Of a DNA stretch of 18,944 nucleotides, positions 1 to 7,740 are shown in pieces. Position numbers and translations under genes: made by a program. Source of the stretch: HGM04593 sp045647885. GTDB lineage: Bacteria; Bacteroidota; Bacteroidia; Bacteroidales; Bacteroidaceae. Within the stretch, counting starts at the first letter, position 1; each line of letters opens with the position of its first letter. Under the pieces are notes generated by a model. It worked only from the letters and a program-made list of their open reading frames with translations, was not told the origin of the DNA and ran no database searches. The DNA lies in contig JAZRMX010000032.1 in the NCBI GenBank assembly GCA_045647885.1, positions 1-18,944 of the forward strand, given 5' to 3'.

Positions 1-72
1 AACAACGTTTACAACATCAAAATAATCAAGTGTGCCTGTGGGGAGCAGAAGGGAGTAACCATCTTTTTGCAT
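1..72 (-). CDS. Start of a probable ISAon1-family transposase N-terminal protein (partial)
   Basis: The first 24 codons of a minus-strand gene are visible, starting at the ATG at 72-70 and running off the left edge. The peptide begins MQKDGYSLLLPTGTLDYFDV. From memory of the family, this resembles the N-terminal protein that accompanies ISAon1-type transposases in Bacteroidota, which opens with a short Leu-rich strand, a Leu-Pro-x-Gly step and an L-D/E-Y-F motif. A matching promoter lies just upstream (95-125), so the start is well supported. The family call rests on only 24 residues. It could also be another short conserved protein; the rest of the gene is outside the window. Confidence 0.5.
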   Translation of the reverse strand, partial: MQKDGYSLLLPTGTLDYFDVVNVV

Positions 73-94
73 AGTCTTTGAAATTTATTGACAG

Positions 95-125
95 CAAAAA
101 TAAGAATTTATTTTTTACCCCTCAA
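95..125 (-). promoter_or_regulatory. Bacteroidota-type promoter for the left-edge gene
   Basis: Read on the minus strand, TATTTTTG (102-95) fits the -7 consensus TAnnTTTG. TTG (125-123) lies exactly 20 bases upstream, the usual spacing for the -33 element. Transcription would start near 88, leaving a leader of about 16 bases before the ATG at 72. The TTG falls inside the small inverted repeat at 121-139. Confidence 0.5.
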
Positions 126-139
126 CTTTTTACGTTGAG
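121..139. repeat. Small inverted repeat, possibly at the end of an insertion sequence
   Basis: CTCAAC (121-126) and GTTGAG (134-139) are perfect inverted copies around a 7-base centre. The site lies between the likely IS gene and the terminator that belongs to the neighbouring chromosomal operon. If an IS is present, its outer end should fall roughly in 120-153. Whether this palindrome is part of its terminal repeat cannot be told without the other end. Confidence 0.3.
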
Positions 140-153
140 CCGGAAAAATACAC

Positions 154-193
154 AATAAAAAATAGGCTCATTTATTTGAGCCTATTTTTTATT
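154..193 (-). terminator. Rho-independent terminator of the envelope operon
   Basis: A perfect 17-base stem (154-170 with 177-193) closes a 6-base loop. The GC core TAGGCTCA/TGAGCCTA is flanked by an A-run on one side and a T-run on the other, so it would terminate in both directions. It starts 25 bases after the stop codon of the metallo-hydrolase gene, the last gene of the minus-strand operon. Confidence 0.9.
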
Positions 194-217
194 TAAACAT
201 TCACACAATCCACATCA

Positions 218-979
218 TCACACCTCAACCACCAAACCATCGTAGGCAAGGCGAATATTTTGAGGCAAGCACTTTTCAATCTTCGCGTGCAGGCCTATAT
301 GGTGCATAAGATGCGTAAAATATGTAACGCGGGGTTTTATCCGCTCCACCACAGCCAACGCCTCCAAAACAGTCTGATGCGTGCGGTGGGGCTTGGAAAA
401 ACGCAGAGCATTTATCACAAGTACCTCTACCCCTTTCAGTTTTTCAAGTTCCGACGGCTCTATATAACTCATATCGGTAATATAGGCAAGTTTGCCAAAG
501 CGATAGCCTAAAATGGGGAACATTCCGTGAAAGACACGAATGGGAGTAACCTCAACCCCGGAAACCATAAAAGGATTTCCTGCGCACACGCTACGCAGAG
601 TGATATTGGCAACGCCGGGATATTTCTTATGGCTGAAACAGTAAGGATACATTGAGCGCACCTGCATTTCAGTTTCCCTGTCGGCAAAAATAGGAATCTC
701 ACGAGAACGCGAGAAGGGGCGCAAATCGTCAATACCGGCAGTGTGGTCGTAATGCTTGTGTGTAAGAAGCAGCGCATCAATCTTCTTGAATGGATTGCGC
801 AGAATCTGTGTACGAAAGTCGGGACCACAATCTATGAGAATGTTCGCATCGCCACACTGCAACATTGCCGAACAACGCAAGCGCGCATCGCGTGGGTCAC
901 CCGATGTACAAACCTCGCACGAGCAGCCTATTTCGGGCACTCCGGTGGATGTTCCTGTACCAAGAAATGTCAACTTCAT
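218..979 (-). CDS. MBL-fold metallo-hydrolase, PhnP-like
   Basis: This 253-residue cytosolic protein belongs to the metallo-beta-lactamase superfamily. The metal motif HxHxDH is intact (H74, H76, D78, H79 in THKHYDH). Later ligands are likely H151 (in FHG), D169 (in YITDMSY) and one of H223/H226/H227. The N-terminal GTGTSTGVP followed by a Cys cluster (C19, C21, C24) before the fold's DCGPDFR strand is the signature of the PhnP-like branch. PhnP itself is a phosphoribosyl cyclic phosphodiesterase, but no phn genes are nearby, so the substrate here is unknown. The start overlaps the murB stop by four bases (ATGA), which implies translational coupling. It is the last gene of the operon. The fold is certain; the substrate is not. 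Confidence 0.9.
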   Translation of the reverse strand: MKLTFLGTGTSTGVPEIGCSCEVCTSGDPRDARLRCSAMLQCGDANILIDCGPDFRTQILRNPFKKIDALLLTHKHYDHTAGIDDLRPFSRSREIPIFADRETEMQVRSMYPYCFSHKKYPGVANITLRSVCAGNPFMVSGVEVTPIRVFHGMFPILGYRFGKLAYITDMSYIEPSELEKLKGVEVLVINALRFSKPHRTHQTVLEALAVVERIKPRVTYFTHLMHHIGLHAKIEKCLPQNIRLAYDGLVVEV

Positions 980-1992
980 TTTACTTCACCAATAACATTT
1001 ACCTCCATATTGAGTTCCACACCAAAACGCTCTTTTACCGAACTGCACACAGCTGTGGCAAAATGCAACACATCGCAGCCTTTAGCACCGCCACGGTTTA
1101 TTACAACAAGCGCCTGATGTTTGTACACTCCAACCTTTTCGTGTGGCGTACCCTTCCAGCCACACTGCTCTATGAGCCACCCTGCCGAGAGTTTCACTCC
1201 GCCGGCAGCAGCATACTGCGGCATCGCAGGGTATTCGGCAGCAAGTGCTGCAGCCTTTTCTGCCGTTACCACAGGGTTCATAAAGAAACTGCCGGCACTG
1301 CCTGTTTCTGCAGGGTCAGGTAGCTTTTCGGAACGTATTTCACAAACCGCACGACGTACATTCTCTAAAGTTGCGCCACCGAGTTGCTCCACACGCTCCT
1401 TCAAATTACCATATCCCAGCTTGAACTCGCCATTCTTCTTTAATTTGTATGTAACGTATGTAATTACATTCATTCCTTTCTCTTCGGCCTTGAATATGCT
1501 GTTGCGGTAAGCAAAACGGCAATCACTCTGCGAGAACACACGCTTTGCGCCATCGGCAATGGATATTGCTTCCACCTTATATATAAGTTCGCCGGCCTCT
1601 ACGCCATAAGCACCCACATTCTGCACAGCACTGGCACCAACCTCACCGGGAATCAAGGAGAGATTCTCAAGCCCATACCAGCCGTTTTTCACGGTGTACT
1701 CCACCAAGGAATCCCAATTCACTCCACTACCCACACGCAAGTAAACAAACTCCTCATCCTCTTCAGTTACAGCAATTCCACCTATCGACGAGTGCAAGAC
1801 CACACCTTCGTAATTACCTGCAAACAACAGATTACTGCCACCACCAATTACAAGCAAGGGGCGCTCCACCCCGCCAGCAAGCAAAGCGAGCAACTCTTCT
1901 TCGGTTGAGAAATCCACAAAACGACGCGCTTCGGCATCAATGCCGAATGTGTTATGTGGCAACAGGGAGTAGTTTTTATAATCTTTTATCAT
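976..1992 (-). CDS. murB: UDP-N-acetylenolpyruvoylglucosamine reductase
   Basis: MurB is a cytosolic FAD enzyme that reduces UDP-GlcNAc-enolpyruvate to UDP-MurNAc with NADPH, the second committed step of peptidoglycan synthesis. At 338 residues it is the right length for the long (type I, E. coli-like) form. Visible landmarks are the FAD-binding GGGSN (50-54), IPGEVG (114-119) leading into QNVGAYG, YRNS (162-165), the proton-donor serine in GSFFMNP (S235), and the C-terminal glutamate in LNMEVNVIG (E330). It lies 21 bases downstream of the M16-like gene and overlaps the metallo-hydrolase by four bases, inside the envelope operon. No key residue appears to be missing. Confidence 0.97.
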   Translation of the reverse strand: MIKDYKNYSLLPHNTFGIDAEARRFVDFSTEEELLALLAGGVERPLLVIGGGSNLLFAGNYEGVVLHSSIGGIAVTEEDEEFVYLRVGSGVNWDSLVEYTVKNGWYGLENLSLIPGEVGASAVQNVGAYGVEAGELIYKVEAISIADGAKRVFSQSDCRFAYRNSIFKAEEKGMNVITYVTYKLKKNGEFKLGYGNLKERVEQLGGATLENVRRAVCEIRSEKLPDPAETGSAGSFFMNPVVTAEKAAALAAEYPAMPQYAAAGGVKLSAGWLIEQCGWKGTPHEKVGVYKHQALVVINRGGAKGCDVLHFATAVCSSVKERFGVELNMEVNVIGEVK

Positions 1993-2013
1993 AACGCTTC
2001 AAGTTCTTAAGGG

Positions 2014-3279
2014 TTACATACCCACCACAACCTCAAAGAGGTTCTCACGCGAGAGGTATTTGCGTGCAACTTCCTGTAAACGCTCGGCCGATATATTTCT
2101 CACGGCATCGATATAATGGTTAACACTATCAAAGCTCTCGCCCGACAACCAGGCATTTACAAAGACCTCAGCCTTTGCTATAAGCCCCTCGTACTCGCGG
2201 CAAAGCTCGCCCATAATATAGTTGCGCACAAGCTCCACCTCCTCGGCAGGGATAATTTCGTTACGCAAACGGTCAATCTCGCGATACACCTCAACCAACA
2301 ATGGCTCCACATACTCCGTAGCAGCCTGCGAACTTATCATAAAGGCATTGCGTTCGCCGTAGGCATCAATCTCGGATATTATATCGTAAGTATAACCCTT
2401 ATCCTCGCGTATATTGCTCATAAGACGCCCACTAAAGTAACCGCCGAAGAGCACATTGAGTACACGGAAATCATAAATATCGGGGTGAGAAGCCGGCAAG
2501 GTAAAACATCCTATTTTAACCGCGCTCTGCAGAGTATCTTCCATAGGCACGCGCACCTTGCCTTTATACGTAACGGCATCGGGAATGGTAATATCTACGC
2601 AAGGAGCATCACCCCAGGACTCTTTACCGAAGGCCACAGTTACCGCATCAACAACCTGCTGTTCACAGGTTCCGGTAAGAAACAACGTGCAGTTGTGCGA
2701 CGAATAAACAGAATTGTAATACTCAACAAGGTCGGTACGGGTGAGATTGTTGTAATCCTCCTCTTTTATTATGCTTCCTAAAGGATGTTCATCGCCCCAC
2801 AAGGCGCGTTCAAAATAACGTTGCGCCACCACATCAACCTTGCGGCTGTTTATCAGAAAATGGGCTTTGTTGTTATTACGCACCACAGAGAGGTTCTCCT
2901 CGGGGAAAAGCGGATTCTTTACAAAATCCTCCACCACCGGCAAGAGGCTGGCAAAATGACGGGCGAGTACATAAACTATAATATGATTGCACTCCTGCGA
3001 TGAGTACATATCAATCCAGGCACCGTAATAATCGAGTTTCCTTGATATCTCGGCTGCCGTGTAGTTTTTACTTCCCTCGCGCAGCATACGGTTTGCAAAG
3101 AGAGCCTGCAAAGGCTTGCTCTGAACCGAGTAACCGCCTTTAAAAAGGATATCAAGCCTCACAACGCCTTTATTCTCTCCCTGCAAGTGATGGAGAGAAA
3201 CGCCATTTGGCATCACCGTAGTTACCGGCAACGCCAAATATTCAAGGCTCATAGGCTTTATCTCGGGCGGACAATGCAT
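2014..3279 (-). CDS. M16 (insulinase-family) peptidase homologue lacking the zinc site
   Basis: The 421-residue protein has the two-domain M16B layout: an N-terminal half that should hold the catalytic motif and a C-terminal half with the conserved SGRLMSNIREDKGYTY stretch (283-298), including the Arg/Tyr residues typical of the family. In active members the first half contains HxxEH plus a downstream glutamate. Here the aligned stretch is LFANRML (60-66), so both histidines and the glutamate are replaced. The downstream VVRNNNKAHF (132-141) also lacks the third ligand. It is therefore probably a non-catalytic subunit, as in paired M16B proteins where one partner is inactive. No active partner is visible in this window. 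No convincing signal peptide is seen. The gene begins two bases after the kdsB stop, so the two are tightly coupled. The family call is firm; inactivity is read from the motif. Confidence 0.9.
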   Translation of the reverse strand: MHCPPEIKPMSLEYLALPVTTVMPNGVSLHHLQGENKGVVRLDILFKGGYSVQSKPLQALFANRMLREGSKNYTAAEISRKLDYYGAWIDMYSSQECNHIIVYVLARHFASLLPVVEDFVKNPLFPEENLSVVRNNNKAHFLINSRKVDVVAQRYFERALWGDEHPLGSIIKEEDYNNLTRTDLVEYYNSVYSSHNCTLFLTGTCEQQVVDAVTVAFGKESWGDAPCVDITIPDAVTYKGKVRVPMEDTLQSAVKIGCFTLPASHPDIYDFRVLNVLFGGYFSGRLMSNIREDKGYTYDIISEIDAYGERNAFMISSQAATEYVEPLLVEVYREIDRLRNEIIPAEEVELVRNYIMGELCREYEGLIAKAEVFVNAWLSGESFDSVNHYIDAVRNISAERLQEVARKYLSRENLFEVVVGM

Positions 3280-3281
3280 CT

Positions 3282-4049
3282 TTAATCGTTCCAGGCAAAT
3301 CCTATGGATGCTGCAAATTCCTTTGCACGCTCCAAATCCTCGGGTGTGTCAATACCGATGGTTTCAATGTCGGTAACACCCACTTTAATCTTGTAACCAT
3401 TCTCCAACCAGCGCAACTGCTCGAGCGACTCGGCTTTCTCCATGGGCGACTGGGGAAGTTTGGTTATTGTCTCAAGTATATCGGCACGGTAAGCGTAGAT
3501 ACCCAAGTGTTTATAGAAAGTGTGATTGTCGAGCCAAGCCTCTTTCTCAACACCACGCAGATAAGGCACTACCGAACGGCTGAAATAGAGTGCAAAACCC
3601 TCTTCGTTAAGTACCACTTTAGGTGAATTGGGGCACTCAAGACGCTCCAGTCCGTCGGCCTTCTCAAAAGGCTTCACAAGTGTTGCAATATCAGTGTCGG
3701 GGTTCTCAAAACAAGCAATAAGAGCTTTCACCTGCTTGTGCTGAATGAAAGGTTCGTCACCCTGAATGTTCACAATAACATCACAGTCAAGGTTCAAGCG
3801 CTTGTAAGCATCGAGGCAACGCTCGGTGCCGTTCTTGCAATCCTCCGATGTCATAACCACGTTACCACCAAAGCTCTCGACGCACTCTTTAATGCGCTGG
3901 TCATCGGTAGCAACATAAAGGTCATCGAAACAATCCTTAACCTGCTCATAAACACGCTGAATAACAGTTTTGCCGCCCAGCAACGCCAAAGGCTTACCCG
4001 GGAAACGGGTCGATGCGTAGCGTGCCGGAATAATTCCTACAAATTTCAT
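3282..4049 (-). CDS. kdsB: 3-deoxy-manno-octulosonate cytidylyltransferase (CMP-Kdo synthetase)
   Basis: KdsB activates Kdo with CTP to give CMP-Kdo, the donor for the inner core of lipopolysaccharide; it acts in the cytosol. The 255-residue length is normal. The N-terminal nucleotide-binding stretch PARYASTRFPGKPL (8-21), VATDD (46-50), IQGDEPF (95-101), the RSVVPY strand (158-163), ESLEQLRWLENG (207-218) and the closing DTPEDLERA (234-242) are all present. It follows the penicillin-binding protein gene by 10 bases and precedes the M16-like gene by two, so it is a middle gene of the envelope operon. Confidence 0.97.
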   Translation of the reverse strand: MKFVGIIPARYASTRFPGKPLALLGGKTVIQRVYEQVKDCFDDLYVATDDQRIKECVESFGGNVVMTSEDCKNGTERCLDAYKRLNLDCDVIVNIQGDEPFIQHKQVKALIACFENPDTDIATLVKPFEKADGLERLECPNSPKVVLNEEGFALYFSRSVVPYLRGVEKEAWLDNHTFYKHLGIYAYRADILETITKLPQSPMEKAESLEQLRWLENGYKIKVGVTDIETIGIDTPEDLERAKEFAASIGFAWND

Positions 4050-4059
4050 ATATTCTTAT

Positions 4060-6396
4060 TTATTGAAACAAATCATCAAAACCACCCATCTTCACCTCTT
4101 CTTCCTCCTGTGCGGGAACCAACAAAGAGTTTGCACAAGGGTCAAAGCCGAGAGGGATATCAAAAGTATCTTTCTGCGAATAAGGCAACGACTCGTCGGC
4201 ATATACCTTATTCATATACAAGCCCCATATGGGTAGAGCCATAGAAGCACCCTGTCCATCACTCATACGGTCAAAGTGAATGTCGCGCTCCTCGCCACCA
4301 ACCCAACAACCGGTAACAAGGTTAGGCGTGAAGCCCATAAACCAACCGTCGGAGTTATTCTGTGTAGTACCGGTCTTGGCACCCATATCGGCTGTAATCT
4401 TATATACGCGGCGTATGCGGCCACCGGTTCCTTCGTTCACCACAGCACGCAGCATCTCAATCATCTTGTAAGAACTCTCCTCGCTGATAACCTCGTTCTT
4501 CTGTGCCGAGAATGTTGCCACAATATTTCCCTGGTTATCCTCAATGTGTGTCACATAAAGCGGAAGCGTACGTATACCTTTGCACACAAAAGCAGTGTAG
4601 GCGCTTACCATTTCTGAAACCGAAGCATCGCACACACCCAGGCAGAGCGACGGCGTAGCCTCAATCTCTTTATTACGCAAACCAAACTGGTGAACAAGTT
4701 TCTGCAAAGAGTAAGGGCTGAGCTTGCTCATAAGGTAAGCAGAAATCCAGTTATTGGAATTGGCAAGACCCCAACGCAAGGTTACCATCTCGCCATAACG
4801 GTTCTTCGATGTATTCTTAGGGCTCCACAGCTTGCCATCTTCGGTTATAAGAGTCTGTTCAATGTTGCGAGTCTCGTCACAAGGAGAAAAACCGTTCTCC
4901 ATCGCAAGCGAATAGAGGAAAGGCTTAATGGTTGAACCCACCTGACGACGACCCACATTTGCCATATCATACTTGAAGTAGTTGAAATTGGGGCCACCGA
5001 CATATGCCTTCACCTCACCCGTATGAGGGTCCATTGAGAAGACACCAGTGCGCAAGAAATATTTGTAATAGCGCAAAGAATCCATGGGCGACATAAGCGT
5101 ATCCTTCATACCCGAATAGCTGAAGACGCGCATATTCTCTTTAGTGTTGAATGCCTTCACAATCTCCTCGTGGGTAGTGCCCGCCTTTTTCATTTCGCGG
5201 TAACGGTCGCTCTGGCGCATAGCGCGGTCCATTATCTCCTCAACCTCCTGAACGGTAAGCTCGTCGGTAAAAGGAGCAGTCTTCTTGTTCTTCTTTGCAG
5301 CAAAGAAACGTTTCTGGAGGTCATCGGCAATGTGTTCCTGCACCGCCTCCTCCATATATCTCTGCATACGGGAATCAATGGTTGTGTAAATCTTCAAACC
5401 ATCGGTGTATACGTTATACTTGCTGCCGTCGGGCTTTTCGTTCTTGTTACACCAGCCAAAAAGAGGGTTTGTTTCCCAGTCCAGAGAATCTTCGTAGAAC
5501 TTCTGCATCTGCCACCCACGATAGTTCTTCTTTTCGGGTTTCTTTGCAGTCATCACGCCACGCAGGTACTGGCGGAAGTATGTTGCCAAGCCGGCTTTGT
5601 GGTCGGTTGAGTGGAAGTCGAGTTTCATCTCTGTTTGTTGCAACTGCTCACACTCACGCTCGGTGAGGTATCCGGCCTTCTCCATCTGTGAAAGCACCAC
5701 ATTGCGGCGATCACGTGTCTTTTCGGGGCGGCGACGCGGGTTGTAGAGCGAGGAGTTCTTGCACATACCCACAAGCATAGCAGCCTCCTGTATATTAAGT
5801 TCGCTGGGCAATTTACCGAAATAAACATTTGCAGCACTCTTTATACCAACAGCGTTGTAGCCAAAGTCATATTTATTGAGGTACATGGTAACAATCTCCT
5901 CCTTTGTGTAGTGACGTTCGAGCAGCACGGCAATCACCCACTCTATAGGTTTCTGGTAAAGACGCTCAATCTCGCTGCCCGACACCTCGGAGTACAACAA
6001 TTTGGCAAGCTGCTGTGTTATGGTACTGCCACCACCGGCATTCTTCTGCATTAAAATACCGCGTTTAACAATAGCACGCATCACCGAACGGGCATCTATG
6101 CCGGAGTGTTCCACAAAACGTGCATCCTCGGTGGCTATGAGTGCTTTTATAAGATTGGGAGAGATATCCTTATAATCGACATATACACGGTTCTCCTTGC
6201 TGTACGACCAGGTGCCCATAGTCACTCCGTCGGCCGAAATAATCTGCGAAGCGAATTTATATGAAGGATTCTGCAGTTCTTCAATATCGGGGAGATAGCC
6301 TATCCAGCCCTGCGAAATTGAGAAAAAGAGCGAGGCAACCAAAAAAATCACAGCCGCAAACAGCAACCACAAGTATATACAGAATTTTTTTACCAT
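4060..6396 (-). CDS. Class A penicillin-binding protein (PBP1A-type transglycosylase/transpeptidase)
   Basis: A bifunctional peptidoglycan synthase anchored in the inner membrane. Numbering is from the ATG at 6396 (778 residues). One membrane anchor (about 5-27) is followed by the GT51 domain, with catalytic E90 in the TEDARF motif and GGSTITQQ (122-129). The transpeptidase domain has all three motifs: SxxK at S488-TIK, SxN at S547-NN, and KTGT at 674-677. The tail is acidic (EEEEVK, ending FDDLFQ). The frame stays open upstream to 6504, but I prefer 6396. The hydrophobic anchor begins directly after it (MVKKF), and the likely promoter at 6474-6504 would put the transcript start near 6467, downstream of the longer start. 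It is the first gene of the operon with kdsB, the M16-like gene, murB and the metallo-hydrolase. Equivalent genes are often named mrcA or ponA. Confidence 0.95.
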   Translation of the reverse strand: MVKKFCIYLWLLFAAVIFLVASLFFSISQGWIGYLPDIEELQNPSYKFASQIISADGVTMGTWSYSKENRVYVDYKDISPNLIKALIATEDARFVEHSGIDARSVMRAIVKRGILMQKNAGGGSTITQQLAKLLYSEVSGSEIERLYQKPIEWVIAVLLERHYTKEEIVTMYLNKYDFGYNAVGIKSAANVYFGKLPSELNIQEAAMLVGMCKNSSLYNPRRRPEKTRDRRNVVLSQMEKAGYLTERECEQLQQTEMKLDFHSTDHKAGLATYFRQYLRGVMTAKKPEKKNYRGWQMQKFYEDSLDWETNPLFGWCNKNEKPDGSKYNVYTDGLKIYTTIDSRMQRYMEEAVQEHIADDLQKRFFAAKKNKKTAPFTDELTVQEVEEIMDRAMRQSDRYREMKKAGTTHEEIVKAFNTKENMRVFSYSGMKDTLMSPMDSLRYYKYFLRTGVFSMDPHTGEVKAYVGGPNFNYFKYDMANVGRRQVGSTIKPFLYSLAMENGFSPCDETRNIEQTLITEDGKLWSPKNTSKNRYGEMVTLRWGLANSNNWISAYLMSKLSPYSLQKLVHQFGLRNKEIEATPSLCLGVCDASVSEMVSAYTAFVCKGIRTLPLYVTHIEDNQGNIVATFSAQKNEVISEESSYKMIEMLRAVVNEGTGGRIRRVYKITADMGAKTGTTQNNSDGWFMGFTPNLVTGCWVGGEERDIHFDRMSDGQGASMALPIWGLYMNKVYADESLPYSQKDTFDIPLGFDPCANSLLVPAQEEEEVKMGGFDDLFQ

Positions 6397-6473
6397 TGTG
6401 TCGTGTGTTAAAACAATTTTGAGCAGAACGGCAGCTACCGTAGCCACACAATACCGCATCATATAATAGGCTA

Positions 6474-6504
6474 CAAATTTACAACAAAACAGCGGAAAAA
6501 TCAA
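6474..6504 (-). promoter_or_regulatory. Promoter of the PBP-kdsB-M16-murB operon
   Basis: On the minus strand, TAAATTTG (6481-6474) is a full match to the Bacteroidota -7 element TAnnTTTG. TTG (6504-6502) lies exactly 20 bases upstream. The predicted start near 6467 gives a leader of about 70 bases to the ATG at 6396. This also argues against the longer frame beginning at 6504. Confidence 0.65.
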
Positions 6505-6550
6505 CGTATTTCAAAAGAATAGTAAACCAATTTTGAGTATCAGCATTTTA

Positions 6551-6658
6551 CAACACAAAACAACCCGGCCACAACAGCACGCCCGGCGAACCGACGCCCA
6601 CAGGCCACCACACAATCACGCGCGCAAACAGAGCCACGAAAAGCCACGACAGCAGGCA
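6551..6658. other. Non-coding tract nearly devoid of T on the plus strand
   Basis: The 415-base divergent spacer 6397-6811 holds no gene I can support. Its centre, 108 bases long, contains a single T (6616). My hand count gives 45 C, 22 G and 40 A. It sits between AT-rich flanks, both of which hold promoter-like sequence. It contains the short repeat GCCACGA twice, separated by AAA. The frame that crosses it has no ATG and encodes only an Arg/His/Pro-rich low-complexity peptide, so I do not call it coding. Confidence 0.6.
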
Positions 6659-6717
6659 TTAAAAAAAAATAGAAGAATTTCTCGCGCAATACTACACTTT
6701 TTTCAATTATATTTTCA

Positions 6718-6725
6718 TATCTTTA
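6718..6725 (+). promoter_or_regulatory. Possible -7 element of the pyrB promoter
   Basis: TATCTTTA matches seven of eight positions when read against TAnnTTTG (counting the free positions), with A in place of the last G. Transcription would begin near 6732, about 80 bases before pyrB. No TTG or TTTG is found 19-21 bases upstream, so the assignment is weak. Confidence 0.35.
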
Positions 6726-6768
6726 CAAGAAATTGAGGAGAACACAGGCAAAGCTCATTCCCTCGGCC

Positions 6769-6788
6769 TTGTATCAGGAACAATACAA
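6769..6788 (+). promoter_or_regulatory. Small hairpin in the pyrB leader
   Basis: TTGTAT (6769-6774) and ATACAA (6783-6788) can form a 6-base stem with an 8-base loop, 23 bases before the pyrB start. No U-run follows, so it is not a terminator. It could be a leader element or an operator; chance occurrence is also possible. Confidence 0.2.
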
Positions 6789-6811
6789 ATAAAAATAAAA
6801 AGACTTTACCG

Positions 6812-7726
6812 ATGAAAAGCAAATGTTTAGTATCCATCAACGACTTGTCGCGCGAGAAGATTCTATCCCTCTTGGAGACTGCCGAAAAATTTGAAGCAAA
6901 CCCCAACCGCGACATTCTCGCAGGCAAAGTAATAGGTTCACTCTTCTTTGAACCCTCCACACGCACTCGCTTGAGTTTCGAGACAGCCGCAATGCGACTC
7001 GGTGCAAGAGTTATCGGTTTCAGCGACGCAGCAACAAGCTCAGCAAGCAAGGGCGAAACACTGAAAGACACTATTATGATGGTATCAAGCTATGCCGACG
7101 CCATCGTTATGCGTCACAGGCTCGAGGGTGCAGCGCGCTACGCCAGCGAAATATCACCCTGCCCCATCATAAACGCAGGTGACGGTGCCAACCAGCACCC
7201 CTCGCAGACAATGCTCGACCTTTACTCAATCAAAAAGACACAAGGAACACTGGAGAACCTGCATATACACCTTGTGGGCGACCTCAAGTATGGCCGCACA
7301 GTGCACTCTCTGCTGCACGCAATGCGCCACTTCAACCCCACTTTCCACTTCATCGCCCCCGAGGAGCTGCATATGCCCGAGGAGTATCGTGAGTTCTGCC
7401 GCCGCAACAACATCCCCTTCACCGAGACAACCGAGTTCAACGAGGAGGTGATAGCAAGTGCCGACATCATATATATGACACGTGTTCAGCGCGAGCGTTT
7501 CAGCGACCTTATGGAGTATGAAAAAGTAAAGAACTGCTACTGCCTAACCAACGCAATGCTTGCCGACAGCAAGCCCAACCTGAGGATTCTGCACCCCCTG
7601 CCACGTGTAAACGAAATAGCAAACGACGTGGACGACAACCCCAAGGCATACTATTTCCAACAGGCACAGAACGGCCTCTATGTGCGTGAAGCACTTATAT
7701 GCGATGTACTTGATATACAAATCTAA
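6812..7726 (+). CDS. pyrB: Aspartate carbamoyltransferase, catalytic chain
   Basis: PyrB condenses carbamoyl phosphate with aspartate to N-carbamoyl-aspartate, the committed step of pyrimidine synthesis, in the cytosol. The 304-residue length is usual for the class that pairs with a regulatory chain. Carbamoyl-phosphate and aspartate binding motifs are intact: FEPSTRTR (46-53), SASKGET (77-83), HPSQTMLD (129-136), VGDLKYGRTVHS (155-166) and HPLPR (261-265). The gene is 14 bases upstream of pyrI, which encodes its regulatory partner, so the product should be the allosteric dodecamer. Its sense strand is rich in C and A, unlike the plus-strand phosphate genes further right. Confidence 0.98.
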   Translation: MKSKCLVSINDLSREKILSLLETAEKFEANPNRDILAGKVIGSLFFEPSTRTRLSFETAAMRLGARVIGFSDAATSSASKGETLKDTIMMVSSYADAIVMRHRLEGAARYASEISPCPIINAGDGANQHPSQTMLDLYSIKKTQGTLENLHIHLVGDLKYGRTVHSLLHAMRHFNPTFHFIAPEELHMPEEYREFCRRNNIPFTETTEFNEEVIASADIIYMTRVQRERFSDLMEYEKVKNCYCLTNAMLADSKPNLRILHPLPRVNEIANDVDDNPKAYYFQQAQNGLYVREALICDVLDIQI

Positions 7727-7740
7727 ACACACCCACAGCT

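Noticed and set aside
1121..1510. A 129-codon plus-strand open frame inside murB
   Set aside because: It is antisense to a gene with all MurB motifs intact. The Ala/Pro/Ser-rich peptide reflects the reverse complement.
2116..2781. A 221-codon plus-strand open frame antisense to the M16-like gene
   Set aside because: It is a shadow of the real minus-strand gene. It has no promoter and its protein shows no family features.
6397..6504. A longer start for the penicillin-binding protein, adding 36 residues
   Set aside because: The likely promoter (TTG-N20-TAAATTTG at 6504-6474) would start transcription downstream of that codon. The membrane anchor also fits the start at 6396.
6533..6736. A 67-codon open frame in the divergent spacer
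   Set aside because: It has a TTG start and no ribosome binding site. It encodes an Arg/His/Pro/Gln-rich low-complexity peptide explained by the T-free composition, and it overlaps the pyrB -7 element.
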